Notes: generated by a model not told the origin, from the sequence alone. DNA of 64,000 nt from Marinospirillum sp031581385 (GCF_044810985.1 NZ_CP085242.1:2976001-3040000), one strand, 5' to 3'; shown: positions 46,543-56,349, counted from the stretch's first letter. Program-made: numbers and translations.

Positions 46543-46565
46543 GCTTTCAGCCTTACTTTTATTTC

Positions 46566-47837
46566 TTATTCCATAAACTGGCTAACCAACAAACTGGCGT
46601 TGACACCCCCGAACCCAAAACCATTACAAAGGGCATGTTCAACGGAATGGTTTCTGGCTTTCAGGGGTACGAAATCCAGGTCCTGTAGAGGTTCGTCCGG
46701 TGTTTCCAAATTCAGTGTGGGAGGGATGTGGTTGTGAATGACAGCCATTGCTGTAAAGATGCTTTCCACACCACCTGCGGCACCCAGCATATGGCCGGTC
46801 GCTGATTTGGTCGAGGAAATGGGAATCTTTGCTAGTTGGTCGCCAAAGACCCGGCGCAGGCTGGCGATCTCGGCCTTGTCTCCGACCGGGGTTGAGGTGG
46901 CATGGGCATTGATATAGTCGAGATCACGGGTTTGCAGGCCGGATTGTTGCAGGGCGCGCTGAATCGCCTGGGCTGCACCCGAGCCATCTTCCGGCCCCGA
47001 GGTGATATGGTGAGCATCACTGCTGGTGCCATAGCCGCTTAGTACTGCCAAGGGTTGGGCACCCCGGTTCAGGGCATGATCCAGAGTTTCTATGACCATC
47101 ACACCAGCACCTTCACCCATTACAAAACCCTGACGACTGGCATCAAAAGGTCGTGAAGCCGTTTCTGGGTTTTCATCCTGTGTGGATAAAGCCTTCATGG
47201 CATGGAAGCTGGCCAGTGACAAGGGGTCGATACAGGCTTCGGTTCCTCCGACTAGAGCAACTTTGGCTTCGCCGCTACGGATCAGACGCATGCCGTCACC
47301 GATGGCCTGAACACCTGCAGCACAGGCAGTCACCGGGCAACCCAGAGGGCCTTTAAACCCATAACGGATGGAAATCTGGCCAGCAGCCAGGTTGGCTAAA
47401 AAAGCGGGAACGGTAAAAGGTGAAAGTCTACGATGGCCGCGGCTTTCCAGAGTTTTTTGAGCCTGGGTAATAGTGGGAAAACCACCAATGCCGGTGCCAA
47501 TCAGGGTGGCTGTAGCTTCCTGGTCCTCACGGCTATTGGGTTGCCATCCAGATTGTTGCAGGGCTTCTTCAGCAGCAGCCAGTGCATAGAGAGTGAAAAG
47601 ATCCAGCTTTTTGAGCTCTTTAGCATCAACGACGCTGGCCGGGTCAAAGCCGCCTTCAGGGTCTTGGTTTTGGTTGGGCACCAGGCCAGCTAACTTGATT
47701 GGAAAGTCGGTCACGTCAAAGCGATCAATTAAGCCCAAACCAGACTGTCCTTCCAGCAAGCGTTTCCAGACACGATTGACACCGCAACCCAGAGGGCTGA
47801 TCATTCCCATGCCGGTAATGACTATAGGCGAATTCAT
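46566..47837 (-). CDS. Beta-ketoacyl-ACP synthase II-type enzyme (FabF family)
   Basis: A 423-residue condensing enzyme. The catalytic Cys is in CPVTACAAGVQAIGDG and the His residues in NAHATSTPVGD and KSATGHMLGAAGG, so the triad is intact. It resembles FabF but stands alone beside a divergent TetR gene instead of in the fab cluster, so it may be a second, specialised copy (PA-type long-chain or inducible KAS). It converges with the dehydratase gene. Confidence 0.92.
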   Translation of the reverse strand: MNSPIVITGMGMISPLGCGVNRVWKRLLEGQSGLGLIDRFDVTDFPIKLAGLVPNQNQDPEGGFDPASVVDAKELKKLDLFTLYALAAAEEALQQSGWQPNSREDQEATATLIGTGIGGFPTITQAQKTLESRGHRRLSPFTVPAFLANLAAGQISIRYGFKGPLGCPVTACAAGVQAIGDGMRLIRSGEAKVALVGGTEACIDPLSLASFHAMKALSTQDENPETASRPFDASRQGFVMGEGAGVMVIETLDHALNRGAQPLAVLSGYGTSSDAHHITSGPEDGSGAAQAIQRALQQSGLQTRDLDYINAHATSTPVGDKAEIASLRRVFGDQLAKIPISSTKSATGHMLGAAGGVESIFTAMAVIHNHIPPTLNLETPDEPLQDLDFVPLKARNHSVEHALCNGFGFGGVNASLLVSQFME

Positions 47838-47852
47838 GGACTTACCCCGTCT

Positions 47853-47888
47853 TGTTGATGAAATTTAGAGCCATGCTAATCATCAACA
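47853..47888. promoter_or_regulatory. Inverted repeat between the fabF-type and tetR genes
   Basis: TGTTGATG (47853-47860) and CATCAACA (47881-47888), 20 bases apart, in the 91-base divergent intergenic region. Candidate operator for the TetR protein; based on position and symmetry only. Confidence 0.4.
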
Positions 47889-47928
47889 CCATATGATCAA
47901 GGTAATATTCAGATAGGAAAAACCCGCT

Positions 47929-48549
47929 ATGCCTTATGCCAAAGATCATAAAACCCGATCCCGCTCTCGAATTTTACAATCTGCCATGGAGCTATTTGCC
48001 CGCTATGGCTTTAAAAAGGTGTCGATCAGCCAGATTATGAAAGAGGCCAGGATGACGCATGGTGCCTTTTATGCCCATTTTGAATCCAAGGAATCCCTCT
48101 ACTCGGCTTCGTTTTTGGAGCTGCTCAAGGAAAGTGGTCGCGCACGCCTGGTTAAAGCTCCACTATCCATTAAAAAACTGATTGCTTTGGCATCCAACTA
48201 CTGGAATCTGCGCCAGCAGCCTGACACTCGCCCTGGACCAGAAACCCTGTTATTTAACGAAGTCGGGAATGATAATGAAAGTCTGCAACCCCTATTGCAG
48301 TCATCCTATGAGGATTTGCGCAAACTACTGGAAAGACGGATGCAGGCTTTGAGCCGCTTGCAAAAGCTGGAGGTTTCATCGGCACTAATTCGTGACCGTG
48401 CCCGGGCAATTCTGGCTTCGCTGGTGGGGGCGATTACCCTGGCTAGAATGCTACCGGATGAAGAAGAGCGTCAGGCGATTCTCAAGGTGGCACAAACCCA
48501 GATACTGGCCCAGATGCAGTTGCAAACTTCTGGTGTAAGTGAACACTGA
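47929..48549 (+). CDS. TetR-family transcriptional regulator
   Basis: A 206-residue regulator with the N-terminal TetR HTH (ILQSAMELFARYGFKKVSIS and QIMKEARMTHGAFYAHFESK) and a ligand domain ending near ARMLPDEEERQAILKV. The HGAFYAHFESKE form is common in NemR/AcrR-like repressors. It is divergent from the FabF-type gene by 91 bases and likely represses it; the MMPL exporter gene converges with it. Confidence 0.9.
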   Translation: MPYAKDHKTRSRSRILQSAMELFARYGFKKVSISQIMKEARMTHGAFYAHFESKESLYSASFLELLKESGRARLVKAPLSIKKLIALASNYWNLRQQPDTRPGPETLLFNEVGNDNESLQPLLQSSYEDLRKLLERRMQALSRLQKLEVSSALIRDRARAILASLVGAITLARMLPDEEERQAILKVAQTQILAQMQLQTSGVSEH

Positions 48550-48581
48550 GTTTCAGGCATCCCTGCCTTTTGAAACTGTGA

Positions 48582-50915
48582 TTACGCCTTGCTGGGGTCC
48601 TTGAGCAGATAACGTGCGAAGGCGGGCAGCAGCCAGAGCGCGCCGACCATGTTCCAGAGGAACATGAAGGTCAGGAGAATACCCATATCCGCCTGGAATT
48701 TGATGGGTGAGAAGACCCAGGTGCCCACACCGATAGCAAGAGTCAGGCCGGTGAAGCTGACGGCCTTACCTGTGGATCTCAGGGTGTGGTAGTAGGCATC
48801 CTGCAGGTTTTCACCTTCGCGCAGATACTGGCGCAGCCGCGAGTAGATGTAAATCCCGTAGTCGACACCGATCCCCACGCCCAGAGCAATGACCGGCAGA
48901 GTGGCCACTTTGACGCCTATCCCCAGTTGTGCCATCAGCGCCTGGCAGAGGATGGACGTCAGGCCCAGGGGTGCAACGATACACACCACGGCCCGCCAGG
49001 AGCGGAAGGTGATCAGAACCAATCCAGCCACCACGGCATACACAAAGATCAGCATAAAGGTCTGGGCGCGGGCAATTTCTTCATTGGTAGCTGCCTCTAT
49101 GCCTGCACTCCCGGCTGCCAGCAGAAAGCGGGCATGTTCGGAATTGTTTTCTTCGGCAAAAGCTTCCACGGCTCGGGTGACTCCGGCCAGAGTTTCAGCC
49201 TTGTGGTCTTCCAGGTAAAGAATAACCGGCAGGAGGTCGCAGCGGTTGTTGACCATGCCCGAGGGCAGGTTGCCCATGGCCTGATTGAGAACAAACTGGT
49301 TGCGTGCCAGGGCTTCCCATTTAAGGCTGCCTTCATTGAAACCGGCAATCACCCGCTTGGTGATGTAGGCTGGGGACATGGTGCCCTGAACACCCGGTGT
49401 GTTGCGCATTTGCCATTCCAGACGGTCAATGGCCTCCAAAGCTTCATAAGCCACGCAGCCCTGTTCCGGGGTTTCCACCATCACCACCAGAACATCGGCG
49501 CTGGTGGCATAGTTTTCGGTGATGTAAGCATTATCCAGGTTGTAACGGGAATCCGGGCGCAGTTCCGGTGCGCCTTCGTCCAGATCGCCAATCTGCAGGT
49601 TGGCGCTGCCGACAAAACCGATCACGCCCAGCAGCACCGCAGCCAGCAGCGACCAGGGGGCGACCTTGGCGTGAGTGAAGAAAGACAGTTTGTGCCAGAC
49701 GGGTGAGACTTCCTGGCGCTTGCGTTCAGCCCGGATGATGCTGGTTTTGCCCACACCCAGGTAGGACATCACCAACGGCAACAGCACCAGGTTGGTCAGA
49801 ATAATGACTGCCACGCCCAGGGCGGCAGCAATCGCCAGCTCCTGAATGACCTGAATATCAATGAACAGCAGGGTGGTGAAGCCGATGGCATCCGAAACCA
49901 AGGCCAGAATCCCGGCCACATAGAGACCCCGAAAAGCCAGACGGGCCGCGGTCATGCGGTCATGGCCGTGGGAAGCTTCAATGGCCATGGCATTGATGAC
50001 CTGTACACCGTGGGAAACCGCAATGGCAAAAACCAGAAAGGGCACCAGCATGGAGTAGGGGTCCAGGCCATAGCCCATCAGTTTTAACAGTCCCAGTTGC
50101 CAGATAACCGCCACCACGGAGCAGGCCAAAGGAATAATCGAGCTTTTAAAACAGCGTGAATAAAGGAACAGCAGAACAAAGGTGATCACCAGGGCAACAA
50201 GAAAGAAAAAGCCAACCTGGGTGGCACCGTCAATCAGATCACCAATCAGCTTGGCAAAGCCGATAATGCGCACATCAAATTCATCATCACTGAATTGATC
50301 CCGAACTTCTTCCAGGGCATGGGAAAAAGCCTGATAGTCCAAAGGTTTACCATCAACCTCTTCCACCAGGGGAGCCAATACGATGGTCGAGCGAAAATCA
50401 TTGGCAATCAGAATGCCGACCTGCCCGGATTTGAGGACGTTTTCCCTGAGCACGTTCAGGCTTTGTTCACTGCCATCATAGGTGTCGGGGATGACGGTTC
50501 CGCCTTCAAAGCCTTCTTCGGTGACCTGAGTCCAACGCACGGCCGGGTCCCAGAGAGAGCGAACAGCGGACTGATCCACGCCACGCAGGTAGCGAACTTC
50601 GTTGTAAACCTTTTGCAGGCGCTGCATATAGGCCTGGGAAAAAATATCCTCGTCTTCATCCTTGACGGTGACCGCCAGGCGCACGGCATTACCCAACCCG
50701 CGCAGGTCATCCTGGCGTTCCATGAAGTTTTCAATATAGGGGTGCGACAGGGGAATCAGTTTTTCAAAACTGGCTTCCGGCTGCACTTTAAGCGCCTGGG
50801 TTCCGAGAAAAACCGTGACCACCAGAAAGAAAATCAGCCATGCGGGGCGATAGTTGAAAAACAGTTTTTCAATCCAGGGAGCCTTTTGGGTGGAGCTGAA
50901 GTTTGTCTTGTTCAT
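48582..50915 (-). CDS. RND superfamily (MMPL-type) exporter
   Basis: A 777-residue membrane protein with 12 predicted helices in two 6-helix halves, each with a large periplasmic loop after its first helix. Typical segments: VFAIAVSHGVQVINAMAIEA in the first half and GVGIGVDYGIYIYSRLRQYL in the second, carrying the family's polar/acidic residues in the helix. These exporters of hydrophobic compounds or lipids are paired with YCF48-like proteins in Pseudomonas-type genomes, and the gene directly upstream encodes one. Substrate unknown. Confidence 0.9.
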   Translation of the reverse strand: MNKTNFSSTQKAPWIEKLFFNYRPAWLIFFLVVTVFLGTQALKVQPEASFEKLIPLSHPYIENFMERQDDLRGLGNAVRLAVTVKDEDEDIFSQAYMQRLQKVYNEVRYLRGVDQSAVRSLWDPAVRWTQVTEEGFEGGTVIPDTYDGSEQSLNVLRENVLKSGQVGILIANDFRSTIVLAPLVEEVDGKPLDYQAFSHALEEVRDQFSDDEFDVRIIGFAKLIGDLIDGATQVGFFFLVALVITFVLLFLYSRCFKSSIIPLACSVVAVIWQLGLLKLMGYGLDPYSMLVPFLVFAIAVSHGVQVINAMAIEASHGHDRMTAARLAFRGLYVAGILALVSDAIGFTTLLFIDIQVIQELAIAAALGVAVIILTNLVLLPLVMSYLGVGKTSIIRAERKRQEVSPVWHKLSFFTHAKVAPWSLLAAVLLGVIGFVGSANLQIGDLDEGAPELRPDSRYNLDNAYITENYATSADVLVVMVETPEQGCVAYEALEAIDRLEWQMRNTPGVQGTMSPAYITKRVIAGFNEGSLKWEALARNQFVLNQAMGNLPSGMVNNRCDLLPVILYLEDHKAETLAGVTRAVEAFAEENNSEHARFLLAAGSAGIEAATNEEIARAQTFMLIFVYAVVAGLVLITFRSWRAVVCIVAPLGLTSILCQALMAQLGIGVKVATLPVIALGVGIGVDYGIYIYSRLRQYLREGENLQDAYYHTLRSTGKAVSFTGLTLAIGVGTWVFSPIKFQADMGILLTFMFLWNMVGALWLLPAFARYLLKDPSKA

Positions 50916-50930
50916 CTTGTTAGGCTTCCT

Positions 50931-52049
50931 TTATTGACGGGTGGAGCTGGGCAGCAGCAATGGCAGGGAATGGATTCCACCGCGACCCACGGAAAAGATG
51001 TCACCCTGCTGACTGGCCACGGCCTGCAGGGAATAACGACCGGGCAGAGTATGCCGTTGTAGCTGATCCCTGTTGCCGATCAGGTATTCACCATTCTGGC
51101 CTACAATGAGCAGTTGTCCGCTTCCCAGTCGCAGGCCGCCATTGAGAGTCTGCTCAGCCTGGCTGGCCGGTTGCTCCCAGCTGCTGCCACCATCGTCACT
51201 GATAAAGAGGTTGCCCCGCAGACCTGTGGCAACCAGCAGGCCATCGGAGGTGGTAAAAAGGCCAAAGAAAGAGCCGTCATAGCGTGGAGAAATGACGTCC
51301 CAGCTCAGACCCTGGTCTTCGGAACGATAAATACGGCCTCTTTCGCCAGCGATAAAAAGACGCCCATCGGCATCCTGGGCGATGGCATTATTGTGAAAAC
51401 CTTCAGGATTGGGGAGAGCAGAGCTTTGGGAAGACCAGCTGTCACCACCGTCTTCCGTCACTAGAAAAAGGTTGTAGCCGCCGATGGCAAAGCCTTTGTC
51501 AGCCGAGGTGAAATACACATCCAGCAGAGGAGGCACTTCTTCTGAATCAGCCAGAAAATAGAGATCGTCCAGTTCAATTTCCAGCTCTTCCTGGCTGACC
51601 CGGTCCCCGGCTTCTTCAGCCTGCTCCAGAGCGGCCTCCACTTCAGGGATCTTGTCTGCAGCGCGTTGCGGGCCGGCCACCAGTTCATGGTGAATTAATT
51701 CCCAACTTTCACCGGCATCGGTCGAGCGCAGAATGATGCCTTCATGACCCACGGCATAACCTTGTTGTGGGGTGGGAAAGTCCACCGCGGTCAAGTGGGC
51801 AATAACGGGCACCTTGGCCTGTTGCCACTGTTTGCCAGGATCACGATAAAGGATGTGTCCTCTTTCTCCCGCAGCAACCAGACGTTCACCCGCCGCAGTA
51901 ATATCCAGCAACAAAGACTCAATGGCCTTGTCAGATTCAAGAGCTGGGCGGATCAAGGTGTACTGGGCCTGGACATTGCCGGTAAACAACACCACGGCCA
52001 CAATAAAAACGACTAGACTGGAGATAGAAGACCGAATTTGCAGCCACAT
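50931..52049 (-). CDS. YCF48/BNR-repeat periplasmic protein
   Basis: A 372-residue exported beta-propeller. Signal peptide at 1-28 (ends NVQAQ). Repeated blades with the Asp-box pattern: STDAGESWELI, TEDGGDSWSSQ, SEDQGLSWDVI and SDDGGSSWEQP. A charged helical insert (about 140-175, AAL EQAEEAGDRVSQEEL region) interrupts the propeller. It is 15 bases upstream of the MMPL exporter gene and in one operon with it, so it probably assists the exporter. Confidence 0.88.
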   Translation of the reverse strand: MWLQIRSSISSLVVFIVAVVLFTGNVQAQYTLIRPALESDKAIESLLLDITAAGERLVAAGERGHILYRDPGKQWQQAKVPVIAHLTAVDFPTPQQGYAVGHEGIILRSTDAGESWELIHHELVAGPQRAADKIPEVEAALEQAEEAGDRVSQEELEIELDDLYFLADSEEVPPLLDVYFTSADKGFAIGGYNLFLVTEDGGDSWSSQSSALPNPEGFHNNAIAQDADGRLFIAGERGRIYRSEDQGLSWDVISPRYDGSFFGLFTTSDGLLVATGLRGNLFISDDGGSSWEQPASQAEQTLNGGLRLGSGQLLIVGQNGEYLIGNRDQLQRHTLPGRYSLQAVASQQGDIFSVGRGGIHSLPLLLPSSTRQ

Positions 52050-52158
52050 GGATGGGCTCCTTTATTGTTGTGCTGAAGCTTTCGATTAACTTTAGCACTA
52101 AATCAGGCGTTCAGACAAACGCTTGTTTAAAATTCTTGAAGCTTGTTGGAGGTGTTGA

Positions 52159-52521
52159 ATGAATGCTGAAAACTCTTTGGCTGAACTGGCATGTGAAGCC
52201 TGCCGTGCCGATGCACCCAGAGTCGAAGGAGACCAACTGCAGCAACAATTAAAACGGGTGCCTGACTGGTCACTGGTTGAAATTGAGGGAGTGAAACGCC
52301 TGGAAAGAAGGTTTGAATTCCCGGACTTTTCAGCCGCTCTGGACTTCACCGTGAAAGTGGGGGAGCTGGCTGAAGAAGCCAACCATCACCCCAGAATTGT
52401 CACCGAATGGGGGAAAGTGACCGTGCACTGGTGGACCCACAAGATCAAGGGGCTGCACATGAATGACTTTATTTTGGCATCACGCAGTGGCGCAGTATAC
52501 TCGCGCTTTAAGGTGAATTGA
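52159..52521 (+). CDS. phhB: Pterin-4a-carbinolamine dehydratase
   Basis: A 120-residue enzyme that dehydrates 4a-hydroxytetrahydrobiopterin, recycling the cofactor of phenylalanine hydroxylase. Active-site His pair in AEEANHHPRIVTEWGKVTVH and the distal WWTHKIKGLHMNDF are present. No phhA is visible nearby, so the partner is elsewhere or the protein has another role. Ribosome site TTGGAGG precedes the ATG. The LpxR-like gene begins 14 bases after its stop. Confidence 0.93.
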   Translation: MNAENSLAELACEACRADAPRVEGDQLQQQLKRVPDWSLVEIEGVKRLERRFEFPDFSAALDFTVKVGELAEEANHHPRIVTEWGKVTVHWWTHKIKGLHMNDFILASRSGAVYSRFKVN

Positions 52522-52535
52522 CGCAAGGATCCCCT

Positions 52536-53528
52536 GTGAAGCAGAACCGTTTGAGCTGCAATCCTATTTTATTACTCACCGTTCTGCTTTTGTTGGTGCT
52601 CTGGATGAGCCCCACCCAGGCACACGGGTATATCAGCCTGCAGATTGAGAATGACGGTGTCCTGGGGGTGGATCGTCATTATACCCATGGCATGCAGCTG
52701 AACTTCATGCCGGAAGCGGATCCACCTGCCTGGGCCACCGCCCTCCTTCCCCAGGCTACCGGCTCCTTGGCTTCCGAGCTCAGCCTGGGGCAAGCCATTT
52801 TTACCCCGGCTGATATTGAAAAAGCCACTGCTCAACCACAAGACCGACCCTGGGCTGGTTATGTCTATGCCAGCTATGCCTTGATGTCCAAACCCACCGA
52901 GCGTACTTCTTCTTTTCAAGAAGGGCAGATGCTGCAGTTGACTCTGGGCCATGTGGGGCCGGATTCCGGTGCGGAATTAGCCCAGAAGCAGATTCACAAG
53001 CTGATCGGCTCACCTGATCCTGAAGGCTGGGAACACCAGCTTGGCAACGAGCCCACTTTCAATTTGTATTATTTTCACAAGTGGATACAGTACCTGGATG
53101 CCCCGGAAGGGCGCGATCTTGAGGTTTCACCTGTATTCAGCCTGGCAGCAGGCAGCCCCTATACTTATCTCTCCGGAAGCCTTGCTCTGCGTTGGGGGGA
53201 TAACCTGAAGCTGGATTACGGGCCTCCTGCCCTCCATCCCGGTTATCCGGGCACCAGCTATTTTGCACCGGGAACACCCTGGAACTGGTATGTGTTTGGT
53301 GGGCTGGAGTACCGGCGGGTTATCTATAACCTCTTCCTGGATGGCAACCTGTTTCGATCCGGACCCAGCGTGGAGAAAAGAGCCGATGTCGGGGCAGCCT
53401 TTGCCGGAGCCGCTCTGATCTATCGCCGGGCACGCATCAGTTTTACAACGACTTATCGAACCCGGGAGTTTGTTGGACAGGAGGAGGGGGACTTTTTTGG
53501 TGCTCTCAACTTGTCATTAAAGCTTTGA
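52536..53528 (+). CDS. Lipid A deacylase LpxR family protein (DUF2219)
   Basis: A 330-residue outer-membrane beta-barrel. Start GTG at 52536 with AAGGA seven bases upstream, giving a clean signal peptide (about 1-28, ending PTQAHG). Conserved features: SLQIENDG near the mature N terminus, RHYTHGMQLNF, a family landmark with the catalytic His candidate, and a C-terminal aromatic-type ending (GALNLSLKL). LpxR removes the 3' acyloxyacyl group of lipid A in Salmonella. It follows phhB closely and converges with the MBL hydrolase gene. Confidence 0.87.
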   Translation: MKQNRLSCNPILLLTVLLLLVLWMSPTQAHGYISLQIENDGVLGVDRHYTHGMQLNFMPEADPPAWATALLPQATGSLASELSLGQAIFTPADIEKATAQPQDRPWAGYVYASYALMSKPTERTSSFQEGQMLQLTLGHVGPDSGAELAQKQIHKLIGSPDPEGWEHQLGNEPTFNLYYFHKWIQYLDAPEGRDLEVSPVFSLAAGSPYTYLSGSLALRWGDNLKLDYGPPALHPGYPGTSYFAPGTPWNWYVFGGLEYRRVIYNLFLDGNLFRSGPSVEKRADVGAAFAGAALIYRRARISFTTTYRTREFVGQEEGDFFGALNLSLKL

Positions 53529-54173
53529 TCAACCGAATTGTCCGCTGACAAAAGGGTTGCTGCGTTTTTCTTCGCCAAAGCTCGACATGGGGCCGTGGCC
53601 GGGGATAAAGCGTACTTCATCACCCAGAGGCAGGAGCTTTTCCTTGATGGAGCTGATCAAGGCCTGGTGGTCGCTCTTGGGAAAATCCGTGCGGCCAATG
53701 GAACCGGCAAAAAGCACATCACCCACCTGGGCAATCTGGTTCTCGGCATCATAAAAAACAATGTGACCGGGAGTATGGCCAGGGCAGTGCAGAACCTGAA
53801 ACTCGGATTGCCCCAGGCTGACCCGGTCACCCTCTTCCAGCCACTGATCCGGGGTCACGGGCTTGGCTTCGGGGAAAGCAAACATACGGCTTTGTTCACC
53901 CAGACCATCCAACCAGAACTGATCTTCCTTCTGAGGGCCGATAATATCCACACCGGTTCTGGCTTTTAGATCGGTCACCCCTCCGGCATGATCAATATGA
54001 CCGTGGGTCAGTAGCAGTTTGGTCAGCTTGAGGCCATGTTTTTCCACAGCCTCCAGCAGGCGATCCACTTCACCCCCGGCATCAATAATTGCAGCTTCCT
54101 TGGTGACGTCACACCAGACCAGGGTGGCATTCTGGGCAAAAGGGGTTACCGGGATAATCTCGTACTTCAACAT
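53529..54173 (-). CDS. Metallo-beta-lactamase-fold hydrolase, YcbL/glyoxalase II-like
   Basis: A 214-residue zinc hydrolase. The metal motif THGHIDHAGG is at residues 56-65, further ligands in HCPGHTPGHIVFY and GDVLFAGSIGRTDFP, and a C-terminal His in FIPGHGPMS. The short form without the HAGH-C domain resembles YcbL. Probable thioester hydrolase; substrate unknown. Confidence 0.93.
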   Translation of the reverse strand: MLKYEIIPVTPFAQNATLVWCDVTKEAAIIDAGGEVDRLLEAVEKHGLKLTKLLLTHGHIDHAGGVTDLKARTGVDIIGPQKEDQFWLDGLGEQSRMFAFPEAKPVTPDQWLEEGDRVSLGQSEFQVLHCPGHTPGHIVFYDAENQIAQVGDVLFAGSIGRTDFPKSDHQALISSIKEKLLPLGDEVRFIPGHGPMSSFGEEKRSNPFVSGQFG

Positions 54174-54243
54174 GAAGGGCTCCAGTTATTGGCAGTCAAT
54201 TGCTCCAGAGGATAACATGCAGTCTTTTCAAGACTGAAGGTTT

Positions 54244-55002
54244 GTGGCGGCGATGACATTTCTTTTACCGGAACAACTTCCCCAATGGATATCCCTGTTG
54301 TTGATTGTTATGGCCACCCTGACCTCGGCTGTCACTGCCGCTCTGGGGGTTGGCGGTGGTGTCTTGCTCCTGGCGATGATGGCTCTGGTGGTTCCGCCGG
54401 CGGCCATTATTCCCCTGCATGGCATGGTGCAACTGGGCTCCAATGCCAACCGCGCTCTGCTGACCTGGCGGCATATTGACTGGAAACTACTGGCTGCTTT
54501 TGCCCCCGGTGTTCTTCTGGGAGCCTGGCTGGCCAGTCTGTTTCTGGTACAACTGCCCATGCAATTTCTGCAACTGACCATTGCCGGGTTCATCCTGTTT
54601 CTCTGCTGGGGCCCCAAAGTGTCCCCTTTGGCACTGGGACGACTGGGCAGTTTTCTGGCCGCTGGCGCAACGACTTTCCTCAGCATGTTCGTCGGAGCCA
54701 CCGGGCCTCTGGTTGCTGCCTTTGTCAAACAACAGCATCAAGGTGATCGCTTTCGCACCGTAGCCAACTTCGCCGCTTCCATGAGCCTGCAACACCTTCC
54801 CAAGGCCGTGATCTTTGGTTCAGCCGGTTTTGTTTTTAGCGACTGGTTGGGGTTACTGGTACTGATGATTGCCGGTGGCGCTTTAGGTACCTGGCTTGGC
54901 CTGAAGCTACTGGCCCGCCAGACCAATCGAAACTTCTCACGCTTTTTCAACATCCTGCTGACACTGCTTGCACTGAGGCTGATCTGGCAGGCTTTTAGTT
55001 GA
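54244..55002 (+). CDS. TauE/SafE-family membrane transporter
   Basis: A 252-residue protein with about eight transmembrane helices in two repeats. The family motif is LGVGGGVLLLAMMA near residues 36-49, and the second half has ASMSLQHLPKAVIFG. Transport of sulfonates or other organic anions is the family role; no specific substrate can be named. Single gene, divergent from the MBL hydrolase. Confidence 0.9.
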   Translation: MAAMTFLLPEQLPQWISLLLIVMATLTSAVTAALGVGGGVLLLAMMALVVPPAAIIPLHGMVQLGSNANRALLTWRHIDWKLLAAFAPGVLLGAWLASLFLVQLPMQFLQLTIAGFILFLCWGPKVSPLALGRLGSFLAAGATTFLSMFVGATGPLVAAFVKQQHQGDRFRTVANFAASMSLQHLPKAVIFGSAGFVFSDWLGLLVLMIAGGALGTWLGLKLLARQTNRNFSRFFNILLTLLALRLIWQAFS

Positions 55003-55021
55003 TTTGTAAACGTTTATAAAT

Positions 55022-55150
55022 CGCTACCACCAGGTATTTTTGCTCAGGACGCGTGAATACATCCCTGTAAGCTCTGGCCACGACGTCCTGTCGTGGACAG
55101 CCTGAGCAATCAATCCCTGGTCGCTCGCTGTAAAAATTATTCTGGTAGCG
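55022..55150. repeat. Nested palindromic repeat element (REP/MITE-like)
   Basis: Outer arms CGCTACCA (55022-55029) and TGGTAGCG (55143-55150); middle arms TGCTCAGG (55041-55048) and CCTGAGCA (55101-55108); inner hairpin CCACGAC (55078-55084) and GTCGTGG (55090-55096). The element fills the gap between the convergent TauE and MFS genes. It may also end transcription, though no T run follows a stem. Confidence 0.65.
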
Positions 55151-55152
55151 TA

Positions 55153-56349
55153 TTAACTGATTTGACTAAGCGACCTGGGATCCTGCCTCCACAGCCACAA
55201 GCTGATGCTCAGGGTGATCAGCAAAACCAGCAGTGAACCGGCAATAACCCCCGGCCAATGCCAGAATTGCCAGAAGGGGTCGAGATAAAAGCCGCCGGTG
55301 CTGGCTCCCAGGTAATAGAAAACCAGATAAAGTGCATTGGCGCTGGCTCTGGCATGTGGGGCCTGGCGGCTGACCCAGCTGCTGGCATTGGAGTGGCAGA
55401 AGAAAAAGCCGAAACTGTTCACCAGCAGACCGGCAATAATGGCAATCAGGCTGGGCAGGAGTAGAATCAGACTGCCGGAAATCAGAATCAGAACACCCAG
55501 CGCCATGCATAAAGGCTGGGCCAGATAAAGAGCCACTCGCCCGGAGATGGACGCGGCAAAGGTGCCTGTCAGGTAGGTGATGAACAACATGCCCAACAGA
55601 CTACTGCTGAGCAGCCAGGGGTCATCAGACAGCAGGTAGGTGACGTAGCTGTATTGGTTGATGAAGATAAAAAAGTTCAGGCCACCCAGCAGATAAACAC
55701 TGAGCAACAAGGGGTTGCGTAGATGCCCTGTTAAGTCTCTGAACATTCTTTGTATAGAAGGTGTCTGAGGTTTAAAATGCCGGGAGGCAGGCAAGGCCCA
55801 CCAGAAGACGATCAGACAGGCCAGGGAAATAACCGCCGCCAGCAGAAAACTGGCGCGCCAGTCAAAGGCATCGGCCATAAACCCGGAAAACAGGCGACCA
55901 CCAATGCCGCCCAGGGTGTTGCCGCTGATGTAGATACCCACGGCCACAGCCATGGCTTTTTTGCTGAATTCATCGCCCATATAAGCGATGGCAATGGCGG
56001 GCAAGCCACCGAGAAGAAAACCCTGCAGCGCTCTTAACAGGATTAAACTGGTATAGTCTGGAACCCAGGCCAGGGCGAAAGTGGTGACGACCACGCCCGT
56101 CATGGTGATCAGCATGATCCCGCGTCGTCCCAGAGCGTCGGATAAAGGGCCGTAGATCAACAGGGAGAAGCCCAGCATCAAGGTGGCAACGGCCAGAGAA
56201 GCATTGGCCTGCAAGGTGGAAATACCAAAAGCCTGCTGAAACTCGGGTAGCAAAGGCTGGGTCACATAAAGATTACTGAAGATCATGAAAGACCCACAGC
56301 ACAAGGCCAGGGTTGCTCGCCAGAAGGCTGAGGTGTTTTCTTCAATCAT
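55153..56349 (-). CDS. MFS transporter, YnfM-like
   Basis: A 398-residue, 12-helix major facilitator. The MFS motif between helices 2 and 3 is YGPLSDALGRRGIM, and helix 4-5 reads RALQGFLLGGLPAIAIAYMG, as in the YnfM/arabinose-efflux-like group. I prefer the ATG at 56349 (MIEENTS) to 56385. It is divergent from a LysR gene across about 100 bases, the usual regulator-transporter pair. Substrate unknown. Confidence 0.9.
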   Translation of the reverse strand: MIEENTSAFWRATLALCCGSFMIFSNLYVTQPLLPEFQQAFGISTLQANASLAVATLMLGFSLLIYGPLSDALGRRGIMLITMTGVVVTTFALAWVPDYTSLILLRALQGFLLGGLPAIAIAYMGDEFSKKAMAVAVGIYISGNTLGGIGGRLFSGFMADAFDWRASFLLAAVISLACLIVFWWALPASRHFKPQTPSIQRMFRDLTGHLRNPLLLSVYLLGGLNFFIFINQYSYVTYLLSDDPWLLSSSLLGMLFITYLTGTFAASISGRVALYLAQPLCMALGVLILISGSLILLLPSLIAIIAGLLVNSFGFFFCHSNASSWVSRQAPHARASANALYLVFYYLGASTGGFYLDPFWQFWHWPGVIAGSLLVLLITLSISLWLWRQDPRSLSQIS

